Source: Tannerellaceae bacterium (GTDB lineage: Bacteria > Bacteroidota > Bacteroidia > Bacteroidales > Tannerellaceae). From it: 44,623 nt of DNA. The notes beneath the pieces are model-generated. The model saw nothing but the letters and a program-made list of their open reading frames with translations. It was not told the DNA's origin and ran no database searches. A program made the translations under genes and the position numbers. The stretch spans positions 1 to 44,623 of the forward strand of contig JAISXD010000086.1 of the NCBI GenBank assembly GCA_031270665.1, written 5' to 3'. How positions within the stretch are numbered: the stretch's first letter is position 1; every line of letters starts with the position of its first letter. Positions 6,682-14,689 of this stretch are shown piece by piece.

Positions 6682-9351
6682 TTACAGCTTATGTATTATC
6701 TGTAACATTTGTTCTCCCAAACCAATGGTGTATCCTTGCGAAACAAATACCACCCGCCCGAACGTGTCGGCAATCACAAAAATGGGCAATATCGTACTGT
6801 CCGGCAATTTCATGGCCGAAGCTACCATATCTGCAACCCGGTTATCGCTGTCTATACCATAAATAATGGTAGAAGGAAGCGTTCCAAACTCTGTTGGATC
6901 GAAATTTTTCCGGCCCTGTTCATCTTTAAATAATAAGATGAGGCTCCGGTTCCATTCCTCCAGGCTTTTTGTTACGGCGGCAATGTCGCGCATGGCATGA
7001 TTGGTTGGTTCCTGCCGTGCGCCAAGTATTCCTATTACAAAATAACCCCGTCCGGTTGCAGACAAGATGCTTTTTTCTTCCCCACTGCCGTCCGGTATGA
7101 ATGTTTCTTCGGCATTAATACTGCCGATTACCTGTATATCATCCTGATTGCCCCGTATTTCCAGAGAGATTTCGGTTGTTTCGCCCGGCAGGATACGGAA
7201 AGATGAAAGGTTGGCTAAAACATTTCCATTGGCCATACGGGCGCCTGTAACCAGCATGTAATTGCCTTCATCCATCGGAAGAGGCTTTTTGAATAGTTGG
7301 CTCCATGTATCGCCCAAGCCCATATCTACCTGATTGCCGGCTTCGAAATCTAACGTTTGCAGCTTGCCGTCCGGCAGTATTTTAGCGATAGTGAAATGGC
7401 TGTAATATTTGGGATCGTCGAGCGCTTTGACAGGCGTGTAAGACGCCTGTGCTTTACCTTGCCCGGATACAACCGGGGCGCTTGCTTCAAAATCTACGTC
7501 TACCCAGCCCTGAGCGGCAAAATATTGTACCTTGCCTGCCACCGGTTCGATACGTGCGGGTATGCCCAGGCTTCGGGCGACGGCTACAAAGAATATATTC
7601 CGCGAATTCGTATCGGCCACCCGTGCATTCCATACGCCCACAGGCATAACAGGAATCCGTTGCGGATTTAACGCATCGTTTATGCGAATATGCTTCTTTA
7701 CCCATTCCACCAATACGTGTGGATTCTCTTTCGCCTGCGAAGCTGATTCGGCTTGTAGCGCATGCCGGAAAAAAGAACGGTAGCCTGTTAGCAATTCGTT
7801 CCGTACCCGTGGGTTTTGCACATAGTCGTAAAATAAAGGGCTGTTGTCTGTCGATGAATTTACCAGGTGATCTGTAAATACCGAAGCCGGCCTGTCCCGT
7901 AAGTCTTTGGAAGAAACAGCTTCCAGTAATGCCATGGCAGAGGGAAGCCTGTCGGTAGCCGCCGAACGCAGGAAGTTCTCTATTTCCATCCAATTGCCAC
8001 GGCTGCTAAGTAAGAATTGTGTTGTTTTCTCCAGGTCTGTTCCCAGTTCGTTTGCTAATGAACGCGCTTTTTCTTCCGTATAGAAAGTAGCTGTATACTG
8101 ATTACGGATTATATCTTCTTCCCTCATCCGCCGGGTATTTTCTTCTTTTTGTTCTTCTGTAACCTGTGCAGGTATGGATCCATCTACGGGAGGAATTATA
8201 TCCAGCGGCAAATCAAACGTATCCCCCGGCTTTTTATCTAACGCAATAGAGATGAGGCCGGCGTCTTTTCCAAAGGATACTTTGCCAAAGCCGAACCTGC
8301 CGTCTTTTGTTGCCCAAACCAACATATCCCCCTTGCCGGCGGAAAGGAATGTTTTCCCTTCGGCATTGGTGAATCTATGGGCTACGGTATAAAATTCGGC
8401 ATAATTATATACTTTAAATTCAACCAGGGCGCCCTCCGCCGGAGCGCCGTCGGCCTCTGTAATGAGAACGGTGCATGGGGCGGTAGGAGCATAATTTTCC
8501 GTCACGTTTATTTCCGTATAGCAACCGGTCGTTTCCATGATCTCTTCCGGGCCTTTATAACTGCCGAACACTTTTGTATGCATTAACATTCCCCGGAAAG
8601 CCGGAGCGTTAAACCAGCCCATATTCAATACGGGTTCGGGCTCGCATGCCCCCAGGAAATGCCATGTGCCATCTACCCACGCTTCTACCCACGCATGATT
8701 GTCATCGGTATGCGCCCAGCGAGGCGTATATACCTGGCGGGCGGGAATACCTACCGAGCGCAGGGCGGCAACGGTAAAAACAGATTCTTCGCCGCAACGC
8801 CCATAGGCTGTTTTCACAGAAGCCAAGGGCGAAGAGGTGCGCGAATCGGATGGTGTATAAATTACTTTTTCATGGCACCAGTGATTTACTTCCAATACGG
8901 CCTCGTACAGGGAAAGCCCTTTTACCCGGTCTTTCAATTCGTCATAAAAAAGCAGGCGGCTCTCGTCCAGGTTCTCATTATTGACCCGTATGGGCAACAC
9001 AAAATGGCGGAAGATCATTTCCGGTATGTCTTTTCCCCAGGGCATTGCTGTTTTTGCCTGATAGGTGGCCCGGATATTCTTCAGATAAAATTCGCCGCTG
9101 TAATCCGTTATATCCCCTAAAGGCATATAAGCATACAGAAAGGAAAGCGCCTCTCGTTCTTCCCCCGTTAGCGGTTCATTGAATACGGAGAATAAATCTC
9201 CATGGGGCAGGATAGCCTGTTTCTTTTGAAAATCGTTTGCTACCTGTTCCCTGATTACTTTGTCGGTAATAAAATGATTGGCTTTGTTGCACCCGGCGCT
9301 AATTAGCAGAAAAACGCCCAGATAAATGGCTACACACTTTTCTTTATTCAT
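6682..9351 (-). CDS. Lipoprotein with tandem transglutaminase-like domains
   Basis: An 889-residue exported lipoprotein. The N-terminus is a lipoprotein signal peptide with lipobox ISAGC (C21). The first transglutaminase-like core carries the papain-like triad: Cys in YGRCGEES (C186), His in DDNHAWVEAWVDG (H219) and Asp (D227). A carboxypeptidase-regulatory/Ig-like segment follows at about 290-370. A second transglutaminase-like core at about 560-620 keeps SLGIPAR and the downstream WVDVDFE segment, but its cysteine position is threonine (about T581) and the HAW histidine is replaced. It therefore probably has one active and one non-catalytic domain and acts on peptides or proteins at the cell surface. 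The substrate is unknown. It has no obvious operon partner. Confidence 0.85.
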   Translation of the reverse strand: MNKEKCVAIYLGVFLLISAGCNKANHFITDKVIREQVANDFQKKQAILPHGDLFSVFNEPLTGEEREALSFLYAYMPLGDITDYSGEFYLKNIRATYQAKTAMPWGKDIPEMIFRHFVLPIRVNNENLDESRLLFYDELKDRVKGLSLYEAVLEVNHWCHEKVIYTPSDSRTSSPLASVKTAYGRCGEESVFTVAALRSVGIPARQVYTPRWAHTDDNHAWVEAWVDGTWHFLGACEPEPVLNMGWFNAPAFRGMLMHTKVFGSYKGPEEIMETTGCYTEINVTENYAPTAPCTVLITEADGAPAEGALVEFKVYNYAEFYTVAHRFTNAEGKTFLSAGKGDMLVWATKDGRFGFGKVSFGKDAGLISIALDKKPGDTFDLPLDIIPPVDGSIPAQVTEEQKEENTRRMREEDIIRNQYTATFYTEEKARSLANELGTDLEKTTQFLLSSRGNWMEIENFLRSAATDRLPSAMALLEAVSSKDLRDRPASVFTDHLVNSSTDNSPLFYDYVQNPRVRNELLTGYRSFFRHALQAESASQAKENPHVLVEWVKKHIRINDALNPQRIPVMPVGVWNARVADTNSRNIFFVAVARSLGIPARIEPVAGKVQYFAAQGWVDVDFEASAPVVSGQGKAQASYTPVKALDDPKYYSHFTIAKILPDGKLQTLDFEAGNQVDMGLGDTWSQLFKKPLPMDEGNYMLVTGARMANGNVLANLSSFRILPGETTEISLEIRGNQDDIQVIGSINAEETFIPDGSGEEKSILSATGRGYFVIGILGARQEPTNHAMRDIAAVTKSLEEWNRSLILLFKDEQGRKNFDPTEFGTLPSTIIYGIDSDNRVADMVASAMKLPDSTILPIFVIADTFGRVVFVSQGYTIGLGEQMLQIIHKL

Positions 9352-9358
9352 GATTATT

Positions 9359-9387
9359 CTTTAATTTGATTACGCTTTAATTTGATT
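9359..9387. repeat. 13-bp direct repeat upstream of the transglutaminase lipoprotein
   Basis: CTTTAATTTGATT occurs at 9359-9371 and again at 9375-9387, separated by 3 bp, within the 56-bp gap between two minus-strand genes. It may be a regulator site or a chance AT-rich duplication. Confidence 0.4.
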
Positions 9388-9407
9388 GTGCTCCCCCCCT
9401 TCCACGT

Positions 9408-10106
9408 TCAAGGGACGGTGGTAACGGCAATATCGCTCCAGGGGCCTTTTTCGCCGCGCGTATTTTCCCAGCGCAAGGCCAGGTAAACGGTGCGTCCGCG
9501 CTCGTGACCCTCAAAGGCGAGGATGGCGGGCGAGGCGGTGTCGAAGGCGGAGTTGGCAAGACGGTTGGCATCGTCTACAGGCGTTTCAGAGAACGCCCAG
9601 CGTATCTCCGCGCCATGCTGCCCCCCGGGCTTGCCCTTCTTGTGGGTGGCCCCTTCAGGATAGTAGTCTACCTGTATCCGGTGGCCCGTGAGGGGGACGA
9701 TACCGAACTGGGGCGCCGTATCGGCCACGGGCGACGGTTTGTGTTGCGGCACTGTGCGTTCGGGCAATCCCATGGCCGTAAGGTCGGCGTTCGTTACTTT
9801 GGGATTGGCTTTGAGCATGCGGTACAGCTCGCGGAAGAGCGGGTCGGCCTCCTTTTCGGCGCTCCGCATTTGGGCAATTGCCACGGGGGTGCGCCTGGTT
9901 GGATCGCTCCAGTGGGCGTAGGCATTACTAAAGAGCGTAAAGCCCACGGCGGTAAATACGTCGTCGTACCATTTACCCAGCGGCGTATCGGCGCCCATTC
10001 CGAATGTAACGCGGTTTGAGTCTACATAAGGAACCGTAGTCCTTATGATCAGCTGATACTTTTTTTCCAGGCTTTGCGGCAGCCAAGGCTTGCGTGTTGC
10101 ACTCAT
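9408..10106 (-). CDS. Conserved protein of unknown function with C-terminal fibronectin III-like segment
   Basis: A 232-residue protein with no signal peptide. The C-terminal third has HGAEIRW, a central SAFDTASPAILAFEGHERG and LRWENTRGEKGPWSDI, a pattern I associate with a widespread bacterial family of unknown function whose C-terminus folds like fibronectin type III. The N-terminal part (GKWYDDVFTAVGFTLFSNAYAHW) is helical in character. The gene is visibly richer in GC than the housekeeping genes to its left and is followed upstream by a 21-bp tandem repeat, which may point to separate acquisition. No enzymatic motif is evident. The ATG at 10106 is the only good start near the conserved region. 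Confidence 0.75.
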   Translation of the reverse strand: MSATRKPWLPQSLEKKYQLIIRTTVPYVDSNRVTFGMGADTPLGKWYDDVFTAVGFTLFSNAYAHWSDPTRRTPVAIAQMRSAEKEADPLFRELYRMLKANPKVTNADLTAMGLPERTVPQHKPSPVADTAPQFGIVPLTGHRIQVDYYPEGATHKKGKPGGQHGAEIRWAFSETPVDDANRLANSAFDTASPAILAFEGHERGRTVYLALRWENTRGEKGPWSDIAVTTVP

Positions 10107-10155
10107 GATGTAACTATTTTAATGTTTACTAATTTTATTATGGCACCCGGACTTT

Positions 10156-10491
10156 AAATCCGGGATTTGGAGCTTTAAATCCGGAACCTGGAGCTTTAAA
10201 TCCGGAACTTGAGGCCCTAAATCCGGGACTTGAGGCCCCAAATCCGGAACCTGGGGCTTTAAATCCGGAACCTGGGGCTTTAAATCCGGAACCTGGGGCC
10301 CTAAATCCGGAACTTGAGGCTTTAAATCCGGAACCTGGAGCTTTAAATCCGGAACCTGGAGCTTTAAATCCGGAACCTGGGGCCCTAAATCCGGGACTTG
10401 GAGCTTTAAATCCGGAACCTGAGGCCCCAAATCCGGAACCTGAGGCTTTAAATCCGGAACCTGAGGCCCTAAATCCGGGACTTGGAGCTTT
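10156..10491. repeat. Sixteen 21-bp tandem repeats (minisatellite), open reading frame on both strands
   Basis: Sixteen contiguous 21-bp units run exactly 336 bp. Each starts AAATCCGG and ends in a variant of GAGCTTT or GAGGCCC/GGGGCTTT; the variable positions are mainly the middle GGAACCT/GGGACTT and the end. Because 21 is a multiple of three, most frames stay open. The minus strand reads as VPDLKPQ/VPDLGPQ/VPDLKLQ units in a frame spanning 10119-10499 (126 codons), and the plus strand reads as NPEPGAL-like units. The minus-strand frame begins only with TTG and lacks a spaced ribosome site, so I do not call it a gene. It lies directly upstream of the GC-rich unknown gene. Confidence 0.85.
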
Positions 10492-10594
10492 GCTGTCAAT
10501 CCCTTAGGCTTTATTGCCGCTCAAAGGTAAAAAAAAAAGGAGGAGTCGGACGTGATTTACAAATATAATCCATTCTTTTTGCATCAATACCACA

Positions 10595-10625
10595 TTGCAG
10601 GCAAGATACATTCCTTCTACTTTTG
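10595..10625 (+). promoter_or_regulatory. Promoter of the ROK-NanE-GRE-activase operon
   Basis: TTG (10595-10597) and TACTTTTG (10618-10625, exact TAnnTTTG) are separated by 20 nt, giving a start site near 10632 and a leader of about 45 nt before the ROK kinase ATG at 10678. No terminator-like attenuator is visible in the leader. Confidence 0.6.
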
Positions 10626-10677
10626 ACAATATTTATTTCCATTATTTCTTATTTAATATAATATAAAGTAAAAGCAG

Positions 10678-11655
10678 ATGAAATACTATTTAGGCCTTGA
10701 CGTTGGAGGAACAAACTTAGTAGCCGGCGTTGTAGACGATACCTGTAAGATTATAGCCAAAGAGAGCATCCCCACCAATGCGGGACGCTCCGTTGAAGAG
10801 ATTACCTCCGACATGGCCGAAGTAAGTAAAAAGGCTGTACGTAAAGCAGGCTTGCAACTGACCGATATATCCTCCTGGGGGATCGGTATGCCCAGTTATG
10901 TAAATCCTACAACCAATTTGCTCGTCCATGCCAATAACTTCGGATGGAAAAACGTACCCGTTTACGAACATTTGGAAAAACATATCCCCCTCCTGCCCGT
11001 ATATATTGAGAACGACGCCAATTGCGCCGCTTACGGGGAAGTATTGGCCGGAGCGGCCAGCAACTATACGGATGCCGTTATGCTGACGCTCGGCACCGGC
11101 GTAGGGGGCGGCATTATCATAAATAAAAAGATATATGCCGGGCACGACCATATGGGAGCAGAGCTCGGACATACGAAATTAGTATACAACGGCATAAGAT
11201 GCACGTGTGGGCAAAAAGGGTGTCTGGAATCATACTGTTCGTCTACGGCGCTGATCCGTCGCGCCAGGGAAGCGGTAGAGGCAACGCCTTCTTCGCTGAT
11301 AATGGAAATGTGCGGGCACGACAAATCGCGGATAAACGGGGAAATCATCTTCGAATGCGCCAAAAAGGGAGATACCCTGGCCGGCGGCCTGATTGACGAG
11401 TACATCGGTTACCTGGCAGCCGGTATTTCTTCCTTCATCACCATCTTTCGCCCCGAGGTGGTTATTCTGGGCGGAGGAATGGCCCATGCCGGCGATTTCC
11501 TGCTGGAATCATTAAACGAACGGTTGTATACCTGCACCTTTGCAGCCGAAGAAATCGGTATCCCCCAAGTTATAAGGGCAAAGTTAGGAAACGACGCCGG
11601 CTTAATAGGAGCTGCCTTTTTAGAAAAATCAATTACAAATGGATACAAAAAGTAA
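10678..11655 (+). CDS. ROK-family sugar kinase
   Basis: A 325-residue ROK kinase, cytoplasmic, transferring phosphate from ATP to a sugar hydroxyl, usually O6. Visible features are the N-terminal ATP phosphate loop LDVGGTN (7-13), catalytic aspartate in ENDANCAAYGE (D113), GTGVGGGI (139-146), and the ROK zinc site: E162 and H165 in GAELGHT, then C175, C177 and C182 in CTCGQKGC. The family includes glucokinase and N-acetylmannosamine kinase, and sequence alone does not decide between them. Overlap of 17 bp with the NanE-like gene would suggest NanK, but the GRE downstream and the absence of sialic-acid genes argue for another hexose or hexose derivative. It is the first gene of the operon. Confidence 0.9.
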   Translation: MKYYLGLDVGGTNLVAGVVDDTCKIIAKESIPTNAGRSVEEITSDMAEVSKKAVRKAGLQLTDISSWGIGMPSYVNPTTNLLVHANNFGWKNVPVYEHLEKHIPLLPVYIENDANCAAYGEVLAGAASNYTDAVMLTLGTGVGGGIIINKKIYAGHDHMGAELGHTKLVYNGIRCTCGQKGCLESYCSSTALIRRAREAVEATPSSLIMEMCGHDKSRINGEIIFECAKKGDTLAGGLIDEYIGYLAAGISSFITIFRPEVVILGGGMAHAGDFLLESLNERLYTCTFAAEEIGIPQVIRAKLGNDAGLIGAAFLEKSITNGYKK

Positions 11656-12379
11656 AGAACTGATCGAATCTTTCAAAAACGGACTTATCGTATCTTGCCA
11701 GGTACAGCATGACGACCCTGTCTATTCGGAAGAATTTGTAGTAAAGATGGCCATCGCTGCCCAATGGGGAGGCGCCGTAGGTATACGGGCTAATACTCCC
11801 GAACAAATCAGGGCTATCAAAAAGGAAGTGGATTTGCCGTTAATCGGGTTATGGAAAATATGGCACGACGATACGGACGTTTTTATCACACCCACACTGG
11901 ATGCCGCCAAAGCGGTATGGCAAGCCGGCGCCGAAATTATTGCGATTGACTGTACCGGCCAGCTTACGCACGAAGGGAGACCGGCCTATGAATTACTGCC
12001 AATCCTGAAAAAAGAAATTCCCGAAGCAATTATTTTTGCCGACGTGGCTCATTACGACGAGGCTGCCAGAGCCGTAGCTTTAGGCGCCGATATTGTAGGC
12101 CCTACCCTTTACGGCTATACACAGGAGACAAAACATATCGAACAACCCAACCTAAGGGAATTTGCCCGTATGTGTCGTGACTTCAAAGATAAAGCGTATG
12201 TTATTATGGAAGGACATCTGTATACGCCCGAAGATGCGATGAAGTGTATCTACCTGGGAGCCCATGCCGTGGTGGTAGGCAGTGCAATTACACGCCCGCA
12301 TTTGATAACCAAACGGTTTGTTGATTTACTCACAGGCTATCAAAGCAACTGGCTGGAAGCAGAGAGAGCGAAGCATTAA
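11639..12379 (+). CDS. NanE-like (N-acetylmannosamine-6-phosphate 2-epimerase family) TIM-barrel epimerase, divergent active site
   Basis: A 246-residue TIM barrel of the NanE family, which interconverts ManNAc-6-P and GlcNAc-6-P by proton transfer. Family marks are GLIVSCQ (15-21), GGAVGIRAN (44-52), FITPT, GADIVGPTLYGYT (149-161) and AVVVGSAITRP near the end, the phosphate-binding loop. The likely catalytic lysine (K73, IGLWK) and glutamate (E191, IMEGH) remain. Neighbouring substrate positions differ from what I recall as the NanE consensus: KRDY is KIWH, DATxRxRP is DCTGQLTHEG, AEGRI is MEGHL, and GTTLSGYT is GPTLYGYT. This suggests a different phosphosugar. The gene overlaps the kinase by 17 bp and precedes the GRE by 33 bp. 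Confidence 0.85.
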   Translation: MDTKSKELIESFKNGLIVSCQVQHDDPVYSEEFVVKMAIAAQWGGAVGIRANTPEQIRAIKKEVDLPLIGLWKIWHDDTDVFITPTLDAAKAVWQAGAEIIAIDCTGQLTHEGRPAYELLPILKKEIPEAIIFADVAHYDEAARAVALGADIVGPTLYGYTQETKHIEQPNLREFARMCRDFKDKAYVIMEGHLYTPEDAMKCIYLGAHAVVVGSAITRPHLITKRFVDLLTGYQSNWLEAERAKH

Positions 12380-12412
12380 CTATTTGTTCATTGTATAAAC
12401 CCACCGCAAAAT

Positions 12413-14689
12413 ATGCCGAAATTTAACGTAGAAGGTATACAGAATGTAGAGGTCAGTAAAAAATTCCCATGCGAAAAGCCTCCCGCCAGGCAGCTGGAGA
12501 TTATGGAACAATATACCGCCATGCATCAGTCGTGTCTTGATAAACCCAAAGAATTGCGGGAGATAGCCTGTCTTGGCGTGCTCTATCCCACCCTGTTTCG
12601 CAACATCGCCCCGGGCGACCTCATTGCCGGACGGATTGATTTTCTGCCCATCGGATTTGGCTCCGTTACCTCTGAAGGAGGTGTGGGGCATTATTGTGTG
12701 TTTAAAAAACTACGCACATTCCAACAACAACTGGACGATGCACACAAAAAGCGCGTAGACGCCCTATACGATTACTGGCTGGACCATGATTTGAAAACAC
12801 AGTTCGGAAAAGACGTCTTGACAGACGATACAACCGGGATGTTTATCGATTGCGAATTTCCGATGATAGCCACCGCCCGCCTGTCGGGAATGATGCTCGA
12901 TTATCCGAAGCTCCTGTCCAAAGGGATCGACGGGCTGCGTGAAGAGATAGGCGAACGCTCAGGCAAGGATACGGGCAACGATTTCTACAAGGCTGCCCTC
13001 GGATGTCTCGACCTCTTTGTAGCCTGTGCCTCTTACCTGCAGGTAAATGCCCGCGAACAAATGCCCCACAGCAGCAGCAAACGGCAGCAAGAATTAGAGA
13101 GGATAGACAAAGGCCTGGAAAAGATCAAAGCCGGAAAACCGGAAACTTTCCACGAAGCCATGCAACTTATATGGCTGTACGCTCTGTTGTCGGGCGTTAT
13201 TAACTACGGACGGTTAGACGATTATTTAGGACCTTTCCTTGCGGGGGATTTACAGGCCGGACGCCTGACGGACGAAGAAGCCTACAGGTATGTCTATTCC
13301 CTATGGACAATGATTGAAAACAGGAGAACAACGGTAAACGGACGGATAGTGGTGGGCGGAAAAGGCCGCAAACATCCCCAAGAAGCAGACGTATTCCTGC
13401 ACTACGCCATGAAGGTGGCCAAGAACGCCCGCTACACAGAGCCTCAGTTTACCTTGCGGTTCGACAGGGATACTTCCGAAGAAATCTGGGACGCAGCCTT
13501 CGATGCCCTGGGAGCGGGAGCCACCTACCCTACCCTGTACAACGACGAGGTCAATATCCCCGCAGTGGCGTATGGTATGCGAATCGACGAAAAGGCTGCC
13601 GAACAATATGTACCTTTCGGCTGCACCGAGTTCGTCATACAGGGCCAAAGCACCGGGACGCCCAATATCTGTATCAATCTGCTGAAATTACTTACCATCT
13701 ACATGAACCGGGGCATAGACCCGGCCGACGGCAAGTATAAGGCCGACGGCGTAAACATTAAACCGTTAGGCGAATATCAAACATTCGAAGATTTCTATTC
13801 AGGCTATAAAGCCCTGCTCGACCATTACCTCGATTTATCGGTCAGGGCGCAGTATTACTCCTACGAACTGATGAACAAATACGTTGGTTTCCTTTTCACC
13901 AGTCTGCTGACAGACGATTGTATCGCAAGGGGGAAAACCTTGCTGAACGGCGGCGTACGATACCTTGGCGGAACCAATGAAACATACGGAAATATCAATA
14001 CTTCCGACTCCCTATGGAGCATTAGGGATTTGGTGTTCAACCGGCGAAAATATACATTAAAACAATTGCACGAAGCGATGCTGGCCAATTTCAGCGGATA
14101 CGAAATAATCCGCAAGGATTGCCTGGCCTGCGACAAATACGGCAACGACCTGGATACGGCAGACGATATGGCCAACGACCTGTACGAGTATGTAGCCAAA
14201 GGTGTACGGGAGCGTGGAATAGCCATCGGAATGCAGTACTTCCTGATCGTTATCAGCAATAACCAGTTGAACACGGAGTGGGGAAACCATACGGCTGCCT
14301 CGCCCGACGGACGCTTATCGGGCATGTATATGAACCCGGCCAATAATCCGCAAGGCGGAGCAAACAAAAGCGGCCCGACGGCATTGCTTAACTCGTTGCG
14401 GAAATTCAACGCCAGGTATCACGCCGGTTCGGTACAGAATATTAAGTTTTCGCCCGCTATGTTCAATGAAAACAGGCCCGTTATAAAAAGTTTATTTAAA
14501 ACCTATTTCAACCGGGGAGGATGTCATTTAATGGTAACGGTCGTAGATAAAGGTACGCTGGAAGACGCCGTACAGCATCCGGAAAAGTACCCCGACCTGA
14601 TTGTAAGGGTAAGCGGTTTCTCTGCCGTCTTTGTCGATTTGTCGCCCAATATACAGGAAGAATTGCTAAGCCGGGTATTGTATGACTGA
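12413..14689 (+). CDS. Glycyl radical enzyme (PFL-like superfamily), probable C-O or C-N lyase
   Basis: A 758-residue member of the pyruvate formate-lyase/glycyl radical superfamily, strictly anaerobic and cytoplasmic. The glycyl radical loop is near the C-terminus: RVSGFSA with the radical glycine at G735. The active-site thiyl loop is FGCTEF with C404 and E406. Pyruvate formate-lyase itself has two adjacent cysteines; the Cys-x-Glu arrangement here is that of diol dehydratases, choline lyase and related eliminases, so PFL activity is unlikely. Its 758 residues are close to E. coli PflD (about 765), which with YbiW is reported to open 1,5-anhydrohexitol 6-phosphates. The downstream activase overlaps by 8 bp. 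The substrate is unknown; the kinase and epimerase upstream suggest a phosphorylated sugar. Confidence 0.92.
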   Translation: MPKFNVEGIQNVEVSKKFPCEKPPARQLEIMEQYTAMHQSCLDKPKELREIACLGVLYPTLFRNIAPGDLIAGRIDFLPIGFGSVTSEGGVGHYCVFKKLRTFQQQLDDAHKKRVDALYDYWLDHDLKTQFGKDVLTDDTTGMFIDCEFPMIATARLSGMMLDYPKLLSKGIDGLREEIGERSGKDTGNDFYKAALGCLDLFVACASYLQVNAREQMPHSSSKRQQELERIDKGLEKIKAGKPETFHEAMQLIWLYALLSGVINYGRLDDYLGPFLAGDLQAGRLTDEEAYRYVYSLWTMIENRRTTVNGRIVVGGKGRKHPQEADVFLHYAMKVAKNARYTEPQFTLRFDRDTSEEIWDAAFDALGAGATYPTLYNDEVNIPAVAYGMRIDEKAAEQYVPFGCTEFVIQGQSTGTPNICINLLKLLTIYMNRGIDPADGKYKADGVNIKPLGEYQTFEDFYSGYKALLDHYLDLSVRAQYYSYELMNKYVGFLFTSLLTDDCIARGKTLLNGGVRYLGGTNETYGNINTSDSLWSIRDLVFNRRKYTLKQLHEAMLANFSGYEIIRKDCLACDKYGNDLDTADDMANDLYEYVAKGVRERGIAIGMQYFLIVISNNQLNTEWGNHTAASPDGRLSGMYMNPANNPQGGANKSGPTALLNSLRKFNARYHAGSVQNIKFSPAMFNENRPVIKSLFKTYFNRGGCHLMVTVVDKGTLEDAVQHPEKYPDLIVRVSGFSAVFVDLSPNIQEELLSRVLYD

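Noticed and set aside
9504-10019. A 171-codon plus-strand frame opposite the unknown gene
   Set aside because: It is the antisense of a GC-rich gene, where few stops occur by chance, and its residues show no family pattern.
10156-10491. CRISPR array
   Set aside because: The 21-bp units are directly adjacent with no unique spacers, and no cas genes are near.
10678-12379. Standard sialic-acid catabolic operon (nanK-nanE)
   Set aside because: No sialic-acid lyase, deacetylase, deaminase or transporter is nearby, and the NanE homologue has altered active-site neighbours. The genes are coupled to a GRE instead.
12413-14689. Pyruvate formate-lyase
   Set aside because: The active-site loop has Cys-x-Glu instead of two adjacent cysteines, and the activase has extra ferredoxin clusters.
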